From positions 1 to 64,000 of the forward strand of contig JARGGH010000011.1 of the NCBI GenBank assembly GCA_029210945.1: a stretch of DNA of 64,000 nucleotides. Reading direction: 5' to 3'. A program made the position numbers and the translations under genes. Of this stretch, positions 1 to 8,950 are shown piece after piece. The DNA is from Anaerolineales bacterium. Lineage in GTDB: Bacteria; Chloroflexota; Anaerolineae; Anaerolineales; E44-bin32. Each line of letters starts with the position of its first letter. Position 1 is the first letter of the stretch. The notes under the pieces were generated by a model. It saw only the letters and a program-made list of their open reading frames with translations, had not been told where the DNA came from and searched no databases.

Positions 1-121
1 CGGCTGCAGGTGGAGTAACGCTCGAAGTAGGAGCCGTGGATGATGAGAGAGAGCTGAGACAACTCTGAGAGCAGCTTCTGTCTCTCCCTTAGAAGAGATC
101 TTTCTTCTTTCCCCGATAGTG

Positions 122-162
122 TTGACATATCTCCAGTATAGCATATAATAGGCATGCTATAC
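122..162 (+). promoter_or_regulatory. Strong sigma-70 promoter overlapped by an inverted-repeat operator
   Basis: TTGACA at 122-127 and TATAAT at 144-149 are both perfect consensus hexamers with a 16-bp spacer. A perfect 9-bp inverted repeat, GTATAGCAT (136-144) and ATGCTATAC (154-162), straddles the -10 box, as expected for a repressor site. The first gene I can call downstream starts at 467, so the transcript would have a leader of about 310 nt. No ORF or recognisable RNA family is evident in 163-466. The identity of the binding protein is unknown. Confidence 0.7.
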
Positions 163-466
163 AAGACAAACGACACCACCCCGAGATATGCGGACAGAGC
201 GGAGTCAGCCTGCAAAGAAATTATTCAAGCTCGAGTGTCGAGGCTAGGCTCAGGGGAAATTGCCTGAAAAGCTGCCGGGGAGGGTGGGGAAAGTGAGCCT
301 CAGGCCATCCCGGTCCACAGTGCGGGCAGAAACCGACTTATTCATACAAAATACCCGCATCGGCGCATCGTGCGCCATCGCGATGAAGCACGGCACAAAC
401 GAGATCTAAGCCAACAGCTCTTGCGAGCATAACCCCTGGCACCTGCCCATTCATCCTCCGCAGGAC

Positions 467-763
467 ATGATCCGCGTCGTCTTGCCCTACCATCTCCGCA
501 ACCTAGCGAAAGTTGGGCGGGAGGTTCAGCTGGATATCGAAGGCGAGATCACCATCGCCGACGTACTCGACACGCTTGAGGCAGAATACCCGGTGCTCAG
601 AGGGACCGTGCGCGACCACATGACGAAAGAGCGGCGCGCCCTCTTGCGCTTCTTCATGCTTCAGGAAGATTACTCTAACGAACCTTACGAAACCCCGCTT
701 CCAGATGAGATTGTTTCCGGAAAAGAACCGTTCCGTGTTGTGGGTGCGATGGCGGGCGGTTAA
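467..763 (+). CDS. MoaD/ThiS-family sulfur carrier protein
   Basis: This 98-aa protein has the size and ending of a ubiquitin-fold sulfur carrier of the MoaD/ThiS family. Its C-terminus is AMAGG, and the family's terminal Gly-Gly is adenylated by an E1-like enzyme and converted to a thiocarboxylate that donates sulfur for molybdopterin, thiamine or other metabolites. The N-terminal beta-strand pattern (IRVVLPYHLRNLA) and the mid-domain helix starting with TIADVLDTLEAEYP fit the fold. No MoaE, ThiG or E1 partner is nearby, so the sulfur acceptor cannot be stated. It is followed after 27 bp by a DUF6958-like gene, which may be co-transcribed. Confidence 0.75.
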   Translation: MIRVVLPYHLRNLAKVGREVQLDIEGEITIADVLDTLEAEYPVLRGTVRDHMTKERRALLRFFMLQEDYSNEPYETPLPDEIVSGKEPFRVVGAMAGG

Positions 764-790
764 CCTGGCAAGAACTCAACGGAGAGCAGA

Positions 791-1093
791 ATGACCAAAA
801 ATGATGACAAGATCGTCGTTGAGAACGTCAATGTGCCCGGACGGTCCACACGCGTCGACGCGAAAATGTATAACTCCATGAAAACAGCCATGCTCAAGGT
901 CCTTCCGGATGCTGCGCCGGGACTCAACCAAACGGAAATGCGGGAGGCCGTCAAACCATATCTCCCCGATGAACTCTACCCCGGTGGCGAAAAGGTCGGC
1001 TGGTGGGCGAAGACCGTCCAGCTCGATCTGGAAGCTAAAGGTCTGCTCGTGCGGGAGGACAGCAAACCACTGCGCTGGCATCAGAAAACGTAA
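791..1093 (+). CDS. DUF6958-like small protein
   Basis: A 100-aa soluble protein preceded by a good ribosome site (GGAGAGCAG just before the ATG). It resembles the small DUF6958 group: an N-terminal basic/acidic stretch, then a segment around NSMKTAMLKVLP, and a WWAKTVQLDLEAKG motif typical of a winged-helix-like fold. Its function is unknown. It has no signal peptide or membrane segment. The family assignment rests on recall of the family pattern and is not verified. Confidence 0.65.
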   Translation: MTKNDDKIVVENVNVPGRSTRVDAKMYNSMKTAMLKVLPDAAPGLNQTEMREAVKPYLPDELYPGGEKVGWWAKTVQLDLEAKGLLVREDSKPLRWHQKT

Positions 1094-1132
1094 ATCCACC
1101 TGTCCAACAGCAAACTGGTATATGCTAGGCAT

Positions 1133-2044
1133 GTGATTTCTCTACCTGAAGCGTTCGCCACCCGCATTCAATCTACCTTTGGCCAAGCCGGAAGCACCTG
1201 GCTCGAAGGGCTTCCCTCACTCCTCAAACAGCTCGCCGGACGATGGTCACTTACCCTTGATCAACCGTTCACGGACCTGAGCTACAACTACGTAACCCGC
1301 GCCCGGATGCCAGACGGGATGCCAGTTGTTCTAAAGGTCGGTGTGCCCAACCCCGAACTCACCAGTGAGATCGCCGCGCTGCAACACTTCAATGGAGAGG
1401 GCGCTGTGAAACTCTTCGCAGCAATCCCGGAAGACGGCGCGCTACTTCTCGAGAAGCTCGAACCTGGCGAACCGGTTTTGGATTTGGACGATGATCGATC
1501 GGCGACTTCCATCGCCGCGGGGCTCATCCGTCAACTGCATCGACCACCGCCCGAAAATGGCCCCTTCCCTTCCATCACCGATTGGGGGAGGGGTTTAGAC
1601 CGTCTCCGCGCCACGTTCAACGGAGGCAGCGGTCCGTTCCCTGCCAGGCTGGTTGATCGTGCCGAGCAGCTTATCGCTGAATTGGTCATAAGCCAAGGTG
1701 AACCAGTCCTGCTGCATGCGGATCTGCATCACTGGAATGTGCTCTCAGCGGGGCGATCAGAATGGTTGGCCATCGATCCCAAGGGCTTGATCGGCGAGCG
1801 CGAGTACGAGGCTGGCGCCTGGCTGCGCAATCCGATCCCGGCCTTGCTCGATTGGACCGATGCCCGGCAAATAATCCAACATCGTGTGGATCAATTTGTC
1901 GAGATCCTGGGGTTTGATCGCCAGCGAATGTTCGCATGGAGTCTCTATCAGACAGTGCTCGCCGCCTGGTGGAGCTACGAAGAATCCGATCCTGACTGGA
2001 GAGTCATGATTCATATCGCCGAGCTATCATCCTTGATCCGTTGA
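1133..2044 (+). CDS. APH(6)-like aminoglycoside/hydroxyurea phosphotransferase family kinase
   Basis: This 303-aa protein carries the protein-kinase-like core of small-molecule phosphotransferases. The catalytic loop HADLHHWNVL is at about 195-204 (catalytic Asp197, Asn202), and the metal-binding segment AIDPKGLIGERE follows at about 213. The IDPKG signature is characteristic of the streptomycin 6-kinase (APH(6))/hydroxyurea phosphotransferase family. The start is GTG at 1133. It is not next to resistance or mobile genes, so it could be a housekeeping or antibiotic-biosynthetic kinase rather than an acquired resistance gene; the substrate is unproven. Confidence 0.75.
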   Translation: MISLPEAFATRIQSTFGQAGSTWLEGLPSLLKQLAGRWSLTLDQPFTDLSYNYVTRARMPDGMPVVLKVGVPNPELTSEIAALQHFNGEGAVKLFAAIPEDGALLLEKLEPGEPVLDLDDDRSATSIAAGLIRQLHRPPPENGPFPSITDWGRGLDRLRATFNGGSGPFPARLVDRAEQLIAELVISQGEPVLLHADLHHWNVLSAGRSEWLAIDPKGLIGEREYEAGAWLRNPIPALLDWTDARQIIQHRVDQFVEILGFDRQRMFAWSLYQTVLAAWWSYEESDPDWRVMIHIAELSSLIR

Positions 2045-2375
2045 GGTTTATTGCCTTGAGCGAAGTCTTAAGGGGTTCCCCCACCAGCCAATCTCCATCA
2101 CCATCATGACGATCACGCAGATCACACTTCCGGGATAACGATATTGCCCGGCGGGTTGCCGCTCCTGCGTTCAATGCCCGCCCTCCTGCAGCAGCCGCGC
2201 CAATCAGGCATGGTCATGACCGCCGTCCTCACGGATCAACTCTCCCACCCATGTGGCCAGGCTGGAAACTCCCCGGTCGCATGGACAATCAGATGCATTT
2301 TAATATACGCTGTAATGGGAACTGGATGTTGCCGATTCGATCTTCCAGGATATCAACTTTAATGAGGAGAAAGAG
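2045..2375. other. Intergenic gap without a recognisable gene
   Basis: A 331-bp gap. An open frame exists (2144-2362, +) but its composition is unlike a protein and it has no ribosome site. The last 20 bp contain the ribosome-binding site of the next gene (AATGAGGAGAAAGAG). I see no RNA gene here. Confidence 0.5.
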
Positions 2376-3227
2376 ATGCGCTATCAGAAACAATTACTCT
2401 GGCTGATCCCCTTGATCTTCATCCTGGCCTTGTTCGCGGCCAGCGCGAGTGTTTTCTATCAAACGTCCGGCCAGCCCTACGAATTCACCAGCCATCGCGG
2501 TGAGACCGTGACGATCAACGGACGCGGGGTATACGCGAATGACACCGTCAGCATGGCGGCACAGCAGCAGGGGAATGACATGGTCACGCTTGCGGTCGGC
2601 TTGCCTCTCCTGGCGATCTCCACCTGGCTGGCGTTTCGCGGGTCGCTGCGCGGCCGGCTGCTGCTCATCGGCACGCTCGGTTTTTTCCTCTACACCTACA
2701 CGTCGATGGCGATGTTGACGTCATATAACGCGCTCTTCCTCGTCTACGTGGCGTTATTCACCCTCAGCCTTTATGCTTTTATTCTGAGCATGCTTTCGTT
2801 CAACGTGCGGGAGCTGCCCACACATTTTTCCGACCGTCTGCCGCGCCGCTGGATTGCCGGACTGCTTTTCTTCGTCGGCGGTTTTCTCGTGCTCGCCTGG
2901 CTCGGCCGCATCGTGCCGCCGCTGTTCGACGGCACACTTCCGGCGCTTGAAAACACGACTACGCTGGTCATCCAGGCGATGGACCTCGCCCTGGTCGCTC
3001 CACTGGCCATCCTCGCGGGTGTGTTGTTACTTCAGAAAAACCCGTGGGGGTATCTGCTGGCCTCCGTTGCACTGATGAAAGGCATCACGATGGGTCTCGC
3101 CGTGAGCAGCATGGCGGTCAATATGGCGCTGCGAGGCGTGCCCGAAGAGCTCGGCATCATGGTGCCCTTCCTTGCGATCACCACGCTCAATCTGCTTCAT
3201 GGCGGTCCTGCTGCTCAAGAATGTTAG
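2376..3227 (+). CDS. Polytopic membrane protein, unknown function
   Basis: A 283-aa protein with about seven hydrophobic segments (roughly residues 8-28, 70-88, 95-113, 118-140, 160-180, 195-220 and 228-250 onward). The segment between the first two membrane spans (about 30-65) is polar and may form an extracytoplasmic domain. The start follows a strong GAGGAG ribosome site. I do not recognise the family. It begins a run of three small membrane-protein genes on the same strand. Confidence 0.7.
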   Translation: MRYQKQLLWLIPLIFILALFAASASVFYQTSGQPYEFTSHRGETVTINGRGVYANDTVSMAAQQQGNDMVTLAVGLPLLAISTWLAFRGSLRGRLLLIGTLGFFLYTYTSMAMLTSYNALFLVYVALFTLSLYAFILSMLSFNVRELPTHFSDRLPRRWIAGLLFFVGGFLVLAWLGRIVPPLFDGTLPALENTTTLVIQAMDLALVAPLAILAGVLLLQKNPWGYLLASVALMKGITMGLAVSSMAVNMALRGVPEELGIMVPFLAITTLNLLHGGPAAQEC

Positions 3228-3286
3228 AACCAGCGCACAGGCTGCATCCTGATGGCACTTCTGCGCTGCGCTGAAAGGACGGTCTC

Positions 3287-3664
3287 ATGTCCGACACACT
3301 GAGGATCATCTCCGCCGTCATCATCGCGCTGCACGGTCTGATCCACTTGATCGGGCTCGCCGTGTACCTGAAATTGGCCGAGTTCGAGGGTTTTGCCTAT
3401 AAGACCACGCTGTTGGGCGGCCGATGGGATCTCGGTGAACCGGGCACACAGGTCTTTGGTGTCCTTTGGATTCTTCCTGCCCTCGGTTTTATCGCCGCAG
3501 CTGCGGGCATGATTTTCGGGTTCAGTTGGTGGGGAGCACTCCTCCTGGGAAGTGCGATCGTCTCACTTCTTCTCACAACCCTAGATTTCCGTGTCGCGTT
3601 CGCGGGGATCGCGGTCAACGTCATCATCCTCATCGCACTCTGGTTCGGTGCGCGCCTCGCCTGA
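3287..3664 (+). CDS. Small four-helix membrane protein, unknown function
   Basis: A 125-aa protein with four predicted membrane helices and very short loops. It starts 60 bp after the preceding membrane-protein gene, behind an AAGGACG ribosome site, so the two are probably co-transcribed. The HGLIHLIG segment in the first helix places two histidines in the membrane, a feature of some small uncharacterised integral membrane families. No function can be assigned. Confidence 0.65.
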   Translation: MSDTLRIISAVIIALHGLIHLIGLAVYLKLAEFEGFAYKTTLLGGRWDLGEPGTQVFGVLWILPALGFIAAAAGMIFGFSWWGALLLGSAIVSLLLTTLDFRVAFAGIAVNVIILIALWFGARLA

Positions 3665-3817
3665 CAGTCCCTGGACAACTCAACTGCCCCCATTCACACC
3701 GGGTCGGTTGACCCGGCTTTTCACGATTAAAATCAAGCCTATGAGGGCCGTATTTCATGCTGGTCCTTGATTTAGATAGTTTATGATAACCATGTACACA
3801 CAACATAGGAGTGGACG

Positions 3818-4294
3818 ATGCTCGAAGAAAACCGCACATTTAACGAGATCGACTCTGCGCTCACGCGGTGGATGGCCAACAATGGTGTCCCGCTGCTGCG
3901 CATCAGCCTCGGGGTGGTTTTCTTATGGTTCGGAGCGCTTAAATTCTTCCCGGGGCTCAGTCCAGCCCAGAGTCTCGCCGGGGAAACGATCGAGGTGCTC
4001 TCATTCGGCTTGATCAGTTCCTCCACGGCAGTGATCCTGCTGGCGATCTGGGAATCGCTGATCGGCATTGGATTGATCACCGGCATTTTTCTGCGCGGCA
4101 CGCTGCTGCTCCTATGGCTTCAGATGCTGGGCACGCTGACCCCGCTTTTCATCTTCCCGGAACTGACCTTCGCTGTTTTTCCCTACTCACCTACCCTCGA
4201 AGGTCAGTACATCATCAAGAACCTGGTTTTGATCAGCGCCGGGATTGTCATCGGCGCCACCGTTCGAGGTGGGCGCATAACCGCAGAGGAATAA
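3818..4294 (+). CDS. DoxX/DUF417 (YkgB)-like membrane protein
   Basis: A 158-aa, four-helix membrane protein. The segment RISLGVVFLWFGALKF matches the conserved first helix of the DoxX/YkgB superfamily, and the later FAVFPYSPTLEGQYIIKN segment is like DUF417 members. The family has been linked to redox and reactive-chlorine responses in other bacteria, but its biochemical role is mostly unknown. It stands alone after a 153-bp gap, so it probably has its own promoter. Confidence 0.7.
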   Translation: MLEENRTFNEIDSALTRWMANNGVPLLRISLGVVFLWFGALKFFPGLSPAQSLAGETIEVLSFGLISSSTAVILLAIWESLIGIGLITGIFLRGTLLLLWLQMLGTLTPLFIFPELTFAVFPYSPTLEGQYIIKNLVLISAGIVIGATVRGGRITAEE

Positions 4295-4559
4295 GAAGTC
4301 GATCTGGCATCTCCTGGATCACCAGACTCTGGAATTAGTGGATCCTCGGCGCGAGACGGAGCATCGCCATCGGCGATGCGCATGCAATCTCACTGGAGAG
4401 CATGCCATGAGAAATGGCGCCGGGGCCGGCGTTAGGATCGCGATCGCCTCGGGGCTCTGCCGGCGTGACACCCGATAATGAGGGGTAACCTACTCATCTC
4501 TGGCACAGAATCAAAATCTGCGTACTATCAGGCAATAACCCGCACACCAATAAGAAGAT

Positions 4560-5273
4560 ATGCAATTTGACCTGATCGCTCTCGACGCCGACGACACGCT
4601 CTGGCAGAATGAAATCTATTACCGTCGCGGCCGCGACGCATTCAATGCTTTGATGGCAAAGTACGGCTTCCCGGATCCTGACAAAGTACGCCTGCACGAA
4701 ATCGAGATCTCGAATCTGGAATTCTACGGTTACGGCGCGGTGGGATTTGCGATCTCAATCGCTGAAGCTGCGGTGGAATTAACCTCTGGCGAGATCGAGG
4801 CTGCGGATCTGTTGAAGCTGCTCGCCATCTCAAAGGACATCATCTCGGCCGAGGTTGAAATCTATGATGGCGTTGAAGAGACCCTCCGCGCATTAGCCGA
4901 TTACCATCCCCTGATGTTGATCACCAAAGGTGATCGGAACCACCAGGAATCGAAGATCACCCGCTCTGGTCTTAAGGGTTACTTCGAGCAGATCGAGATC
5001 GTCCCGGAGAAGTCGCCCGATACTTATCAGGGCATCCTCGAAATGTATGACATCCTCCCGGAGCGATTCATCATGGTCGGAAACGCCATGAAATCGGATA
5101 TCCTGCCTGTGCTCGAGATCGGGGGGAATGCCGTCTATATCCACAACGATCTGACCTGGGCTCACGAACATACCGTCCAGCACGAGCTGCCTGAAGAGAG
5201 GTTTTTCGAGATCGATTCGATCAGCGATCTACCAGATCTTATCCGCCAATTGGAAGTTGAGAATCCCACTTGA
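4560..5273 (+). CDS. HAD-superfamily hydrolase
   Basis: A 237-aa haloacid-dehalogenase-type phosphohydrolase. Motif I is LDADDTLW near residue 8, giving nucleophile Asp8 and acid/base Asp10. Motif III is the LITKGD segment near 120, and the VGNAMKSDILP segment (about 178) supplies the motif IV acidic residue. It probably acts on a small phosphorylated metabolite in the cytoplasm; substrate specificity cannot be deduced. A 317-bp gap separates it from fabF. Confidence 0.85.
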   Translation: MQFDLIALDADDTLWQNEIYYRRGRDAFNALMAKYGFPDPDKVRLHEIEISNLEFYGYGAVGFAISIAEAAVELTSGEIEAADLLKLLAISKDIISAEVEIYDGVEETLRALADYHPLMLITKGDRNHQESKITRSGLKGYFEQIEIVPEKSPDTYQGILEMYDILPERFIMVGNAMKSDILPVLEIGGNAVYIHNDLTWAHEHTVQHELPEERFFEIDSISDLPDLIRQLEVENPT

Positions 5274-5590
5274 GGGAGAAATCAGCGCGACCAATCGAGC
5301 GGCTGATCCCATCATCCTATCTGCGGACTATCGACGGAGACCACGAAAACTGACCAACCCCACTGGTAAGGTGGCCGCACCATTCGCTCGCGCTAACGTC
5401 ACCCGTAGAGTACCTTTCAGATCAATACCCGAGATTCACCTCGCACCCACCGCTGTCTCAGATACCTTGAGCAGATACACTGACTACATATCCCGGTCGA
5501 TTCATTGTATGATTTCGGTGACGATCATTGCCATCATCTTCCCGTGAAGCCTGGTCGGTCTGGGCTTAAACGAAAGCAGGCTAAGTTCTT
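5274..5590. other. Intergenic gap upstream of fabF
   Basis: A 317-bp stretch with only a low-quality open frame (5257-5547, +) that lacks a ribosome site. It probably contains the promoter of fabF, but I cannot pick out a convincing -35/-10 pair. Confidence 0.4.
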
Positions 5591-6829
5591 ATGCATCCTC
5601 GCGTCGTCCTCACCGGTATGGGCACGATCAACCCTCTCGGACACAACCTTTGGGAGAGTTGGGCAAATCTCTTGAACGGCGTCGCTGGAGTTGGCCCTGT
5701 CACACGTTTTGATCCCTCAGACCTGCGCATCAAGGTCGCCTGTGAGGTCAAAGATTTCAACCCTGAGGCCGCGCTCGATCCTAAGGAGGCACGCCGCCGC
5801 GACCGTTTCGAACAATTTGCCTACCTGGCAGCGAAAGAAGCCCTGGCTCAATCCGGATTGGAAATTACCCCCGATTCCGCCGAACGCATCGGTTCAATCA
5901 TCTCCTCCTCTGGAGGCGGTCTTGGAACCGTCGAGGAATCCTTCATGACATTGCTCGAGCGCGGTCCGCGGGCGATGAACCCCTTCACCACTCCGAAATA
6001 TATGTCCAGCGGCGCAGCCGGCCTGACCTCGATAGACTTCGACCTGCGCGGTCCCGCCTTTTCGGTCGAATCCGCATGTGCATCCGCTTCGGACGGCATT
6101 GGCATAGCCTGGCTGATGATCCGGGCTGGCCTGGTGGACGCAGTAGTTGCAGGGGGCAGCGACGCGTCGATCGTGCACATGTCCGTCGCCGCATTGGATC
6201 GCTCAGGGGCGATGTCACATAGTGCAGGCCCAGACTCTCGGGCGCCGCGGCCTTTCGACCTCGATCGTGATGGATTTGTCATCGGTGAAGGTGCCGGCGT
6301 GCTTGTCCTCGAGTCGGAGGAGTTTGCCCGACGCCGCGGCGCCCGGATTCTGGCCGAATTAGCCGGCTACGGTGCCAGCGCGGACGCCTTCCACATCACC
6401 GCCCCGCGCGAAGATGGAGCCGGAGCTGCGAGTGCGATGAAGAACGCCCTGGACATCGCAGGGATCGAGCCGGCAGAGGTCGATCACATCAACTCCCACG
6501 GTACGGGCACACGCTTGAATGATGTCTCCGAAACCATCGCGATCAAGTCGGTTTTCGGGAAACGAGCCTACGAAATCCCGGTGTCGGCCACGAAATCGAT
6601 GACCGGGCACATGATGGGCACCACGGCATCAGTTGAGGCGATCTTCACCGTCCAGAGCATCCTCGAGAACACTGTCCCGCCGACCATCCACTACGACACG
6701 CCCGATCCCGATTGCGACCTGGACTATGTCCCCAATGAGGCACGTCGCGTCGAGGTTGAAACCGCCATCAGCAACGCGTTTGGCTTTGCCGGGCACAACT
6801 CCGTGCTGGCATTCCGCAGTTACCGTTAA
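5591..6829 (+). CDS. fabF: 3-oxoacyl-[acyl-carrier-protein] synthase II
   Basis: A 412-aa beta-ketoacyl-ACP synthase II that condenses malonyl-ACP with acyl-ACP in fatty-acid elongation. The full catalytic set is visible: Cys163 in SACASASDG, His303 in NSHGTGT, Lys335 in ATKSMTGH and His340 in the same motif. Length and N-terminus (RVVLTGMGTINPLG) are normal for the family. It is not in a fab operon here, so it may be a dedicated extra copy. It is followed after 43 bp by a glyoxalase-fold gene. Confidence 0.93.
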   Translation: MHPRVVLTGMGTINPLGHNLWESWANLLNGVAGVGPVTRFDPSDLRIKVACEVKDFNPEAALDPKEARRRDRFEQFAYLAAKEALAQSGLEITPDSAERIGSIISSSGGGLGTVEESFMTLLERGPRAMNPFTTPKYMSSGAAGLTSIDFDLRGPAFSVESACASASDGIGIAWLMIRAGLVDAVVAGGSDASIVHMSVAALDRSGAMSHSAGPDSRAPRPFDLDRDGFVIGEGAGVLVLESEEFARRRGARILAELAGYGASADAFHITAPREDGAGAASAMKNALDIAGIEPAEVDHINSHGTGTRLNDVSETIAIKSVFGKRAYEIPVSATKSMTGHMMGTTASVEAIFTVQSILENTVPPTIHYDTPDPDCDLDYVPNEARRVEVETAISNAFGFAGHNSVLAFRSYR

Positions 6830-6872
6830 TCGCCGTTGGCACGCGTCTTCGTTTCAGGAGGGTCGTAACCAG

Positions 6873-7286
6873 ATGGAGATTCAATTCGTTGCCGGGTTTG
6901 CAGCTATCGCTCCGAACGTCCCCGAGAGCCTCAAGCTGTACGTCGATGCGTTTGGATTGCCGCTGGAGGGCGAGAGCGAGTACAAGTCAACATCAAAACT
7001 AGGAGGTGTGCGGCACTTCGGAGTGTGGCCGCTTTCTCAGGCAGCGCAATCTTGCTTTGGAACTGACCAATGGCCCGATGACAAGATCGTGCCACAGGCG
7101 ACGCTCGAATTCGAGATGAGTTCTCCTGATGCGGTAGAGCAGGGTGTCGGCGAACTGATCGATCTCGGCTATGTCATCATCCACGGCGCAAAGCAGGAGC
7201 CCTGGGGCCAGACCATCGCGCGTTTGCTCAGCCCCGAAGGGCTGCTCATCGGCCTGAGCTATGCGCCCTGGCTGCATAATGGATAA
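6873..7286 (+). CDS. VOC/glyoxalase-like protein
   Basis: A 137-aa protein of the vicinal-oxygen-chelate fold. The N-terminal FVAGFAAIAPNVPESLKLY and C-terminal RLLSPEGLLIGLSYAPWL are the paired beta-alpha-beta halves typical of this fold. An in-frame start 80 codons upstream would lie inside fabF. The ATG at 6873 is preferred because a GGAGGG ribosome site lies about 11 bp ahead. The usual metal-binding His/Glu are not clearly conserved, so enzymatic activity is uncertain. Confidence 0.75.
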   Translation: MEIQFVAGFAAIAPNVPESLKLYVDAFGLPLEGESEYKSTSKLGGVRHFGVWPLSQAAQSCFGTDQWPDDKIVPQATLEFEMSSPDAVEQGVGELIDLGYVIIHGAKQEPWGQTIARLLSPEGLLIGLSYAPWLHNG

Positions 7287-7317
7287 GAAAATTATCCACT
7301 CGGAGAGGGGGAATTTG

Positions 7318-7716
7318 TCAGATCACTTCCAATTCAGCCGTCGCCAGCGATCCTGAAAGCCAATCAATCGCCAGCCCGCCGTCTTCGAAAATGTGCATGC
7401 GCGTGCCGTGTTCACGAGCAATCCGGGCCAGCGTGTTTACGCTGCCGCTGACTCTGGCCGGGATGATGGCAAACTTTGTCCCCAGGGGAAAAGGTTTTTG
7501 CCGGAAGCTGCTTGCAAAATTAAAAATCATCGCCGGCGAGAAGCCCTGAATCTTCTCCAACCGCGACCCGTATACGACGACTTTTCTGTAACCTCGTTCA
7601 GCCGAGATCAATGCGGCGCGGTTGCGGGCTTCCAGCGCCTCAAGCGGATTGGTTTCCCCCATCACATGGATTTCGATCAGTTCAAGCTCTTGATCGACGG
7701 CTATTTCGTAAGGCAT
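7318..7716 (-). CDS. SpoIIAA-like (STAS-superfamily) small protein
   Basis: A 132-aa cytoplasmic protein on the minus strand with the pattern of SpoIIAA-like/STAS proteins: an N-terminal strand (YEIAVDQELELIEIHVMG), a helix with KVVVYGSRLEKIQGFS, and alternating beta and alpha segments to the end. Such proteins are usually regulatory or lipid-binding rather than catalytic. It lies convergent to the VOC gene. The assignment rests on secondary-structure-like patterning only. Confidence 0.5.
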   Translation of the reverse strand: MPYEIAVDQELELIEIHVMGETNPLEALEARNRAALISAERGYRKVVVYGSRLEKIQGFSPAMIFNFASSFRQKPFPLGTKFAIIPARVSGSVNTLARIAREHGTRMHIFEDGGLAIDWLSGSLATAELEVI

Positions 7717-7851
7717 GAAATCCTCTTGTGAGGGCAGTTACAAAACATAATCATAATCCAAGATCGAATTCCCCGCCAGAAACAAAATGATCAACCGCGT
7801 GCTAAAATAGGGACAACCTTTGTCCTGAATACGGGCACTTCTGGAGGAGAG

Positions 7852-8106
7852 ATGGAGCGTTTTCTGGTTGAGTCGAACCACAGCGCCGGGGACTGTGAGT
7901 TGGTGATCAAGGAGACCCATTCGATCGGCTATCTGCATTATTTTGAATGGGACTGTGCAGACGATGTTCACACCGGCTGGGCATTTATCTAGGCCGAGAA
8001 CCGCGGTCAAGCACTGATGGCAGTTCCCTCGATCGTACGGGACCAGGCACGCGCCGTACGCGTGGTTAAGTTCGGGAAGGACGGCGTTCGCAAGCACCCC
8101 TCCTGA
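7852..8106 (+). pseudogene. Small conserved hypothetical protein interrupted by an in-frame UAG
   Basis: An ATG at 7852, directly behind a strong GGAGGAGA ribosome site, opens a frame reading MERFLVESNHSAGDCELV. It reaches TAG at 7990-7992 (codon 47), and the same frame then continues for 37 more codons to TGA at 8104-8106. Both halves resemble one small protein type I know from other bacteria, with a TGWAxxEAE segment. Here the Glu codon GAG appears as TAG, a single-base change. The likeliest reading is a recent nonsense mutation; amber readthrough is the alternative. No pylS or pylT is visible in the window. Confidence 0.6.
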
Positions 8107-8432
8107 CCGTCGCGAAATTCGAGGAGGTCCTGCGCCTTCGCATTGGCCAAAGCAGGACCATACAGACAATCATGGCTGATGTGTTCCATATCTTTGGTAC
8201 CTGCTCTTTGCAGCGTCGGAATGGCGATGGCTTTCGCATTCGCTCTGCTGGCTGCCAATTGTTTCATCGCCCTGGAAATATCCTTGCTCATGGTCATGCT
8301 GCTCATTCGATCGTCAAGATAAGAAGAGGAGCGCTCAAACGCCTCGGCGAGGAGCATCTTTAATATCGGCGGCTCACAAGCGGTCAGCTCCCGAGCATCA
8401 GGTAACGAAGGAGCAAACGGTGGAGATGCATC
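8107..8432. other. Gap with no confident gene
   Basis: A 326-bp stretch. Open frames on both strands overlap here. The minus-strand frame contains a fairly protein-like run around SSYLDDRMSSMTMSKDIS at about 8290-8360, but it runs through the antisense of the neighbouring gene and has no clear start. It may be a gene remnant. Confidence 0.35.
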
Positions 8433-8915
8433 ATGCACCACAATCAGATCACCACACTCTTCGACTACCACTGGTCCACAACAGAGCGCTTGCTCGAAAG
8501 CGCGGCGCAGCTTCCAGAAGAACACTACCATGCTGCACATAAATTCGGTCACCGGTCTATCCACCGGCTCTTTTTCCACATTCTTGCAGCCGACCAGGGG
8601 TGGCGTATCGGCCTCGAGACCGGCAAGCAGCAGCGCGGACTGGATCCAGTAGGCTATCCCGATATCGCCGCCATTGAGAATTTGCTGCGCGAGGAGAGAG
8701 AAGCCTGGCACGTGTATCTCTCCCGGCTTGATGACCCTATGGTCGACGAGATCACGCTGATAACTCTGCGGAAGCGCACGTATAAGATCTCACTCTGGCG
8801 CATCCTCATCCATCTGATTTTGCATGGCATGCAGCACCATAGTGAGCTCTCACAGGCTCTCTCTAATCACAATCAGTCGCCGGGCAATATCGATTTCATC
8901 CTTTACCAGGTTTGA
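8433..8915 (+). CDS. DinB-family protein
   Basis: A 160-aa four-helix-bundle protein of the DinB/YfiT superfamily of metal-dependent hydrolase or transferase folds. The His positions typical of the family are seen in LFFHILAADQGWR (about residue 48) and in LIHLILHGMQHHSEL (about residue 130), giving the usual three-His metal site. Members include bacillithiol and mycothiol transferases. Which thiol, if any, is used here is unknown. Confidence 0.8.
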   Translation: MHHNQITTLFDYHWSTTERLLESAAQLPEEHYHAAHKFGHRSIHRLFFHILAADQGWRIGLETGKQQRGLDPVGYPDIAAIENLLREEREAWHVYLSRLDDPMVDEITLITLRKRTYKISLWRILIHLILHGMQHHSELSQALSNHNQSPGNIDFILYQV

Positions 8916-8950
8916 CTAGGTCCGGCCAAGCCCCGCGCATTGGATTTTGA

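Noticed and set aside
5257..5547. 96-aa open frame ahead of fabF
   Set aside because: Starts in the HAD gene, lacks a ribosome site and looks non-coding.
7738..8169. Minus-strand open frame over the amber-containing gene
   Set aside because: Antisense of the + strand gene, with poor ribosome site and composition unlike a protein.
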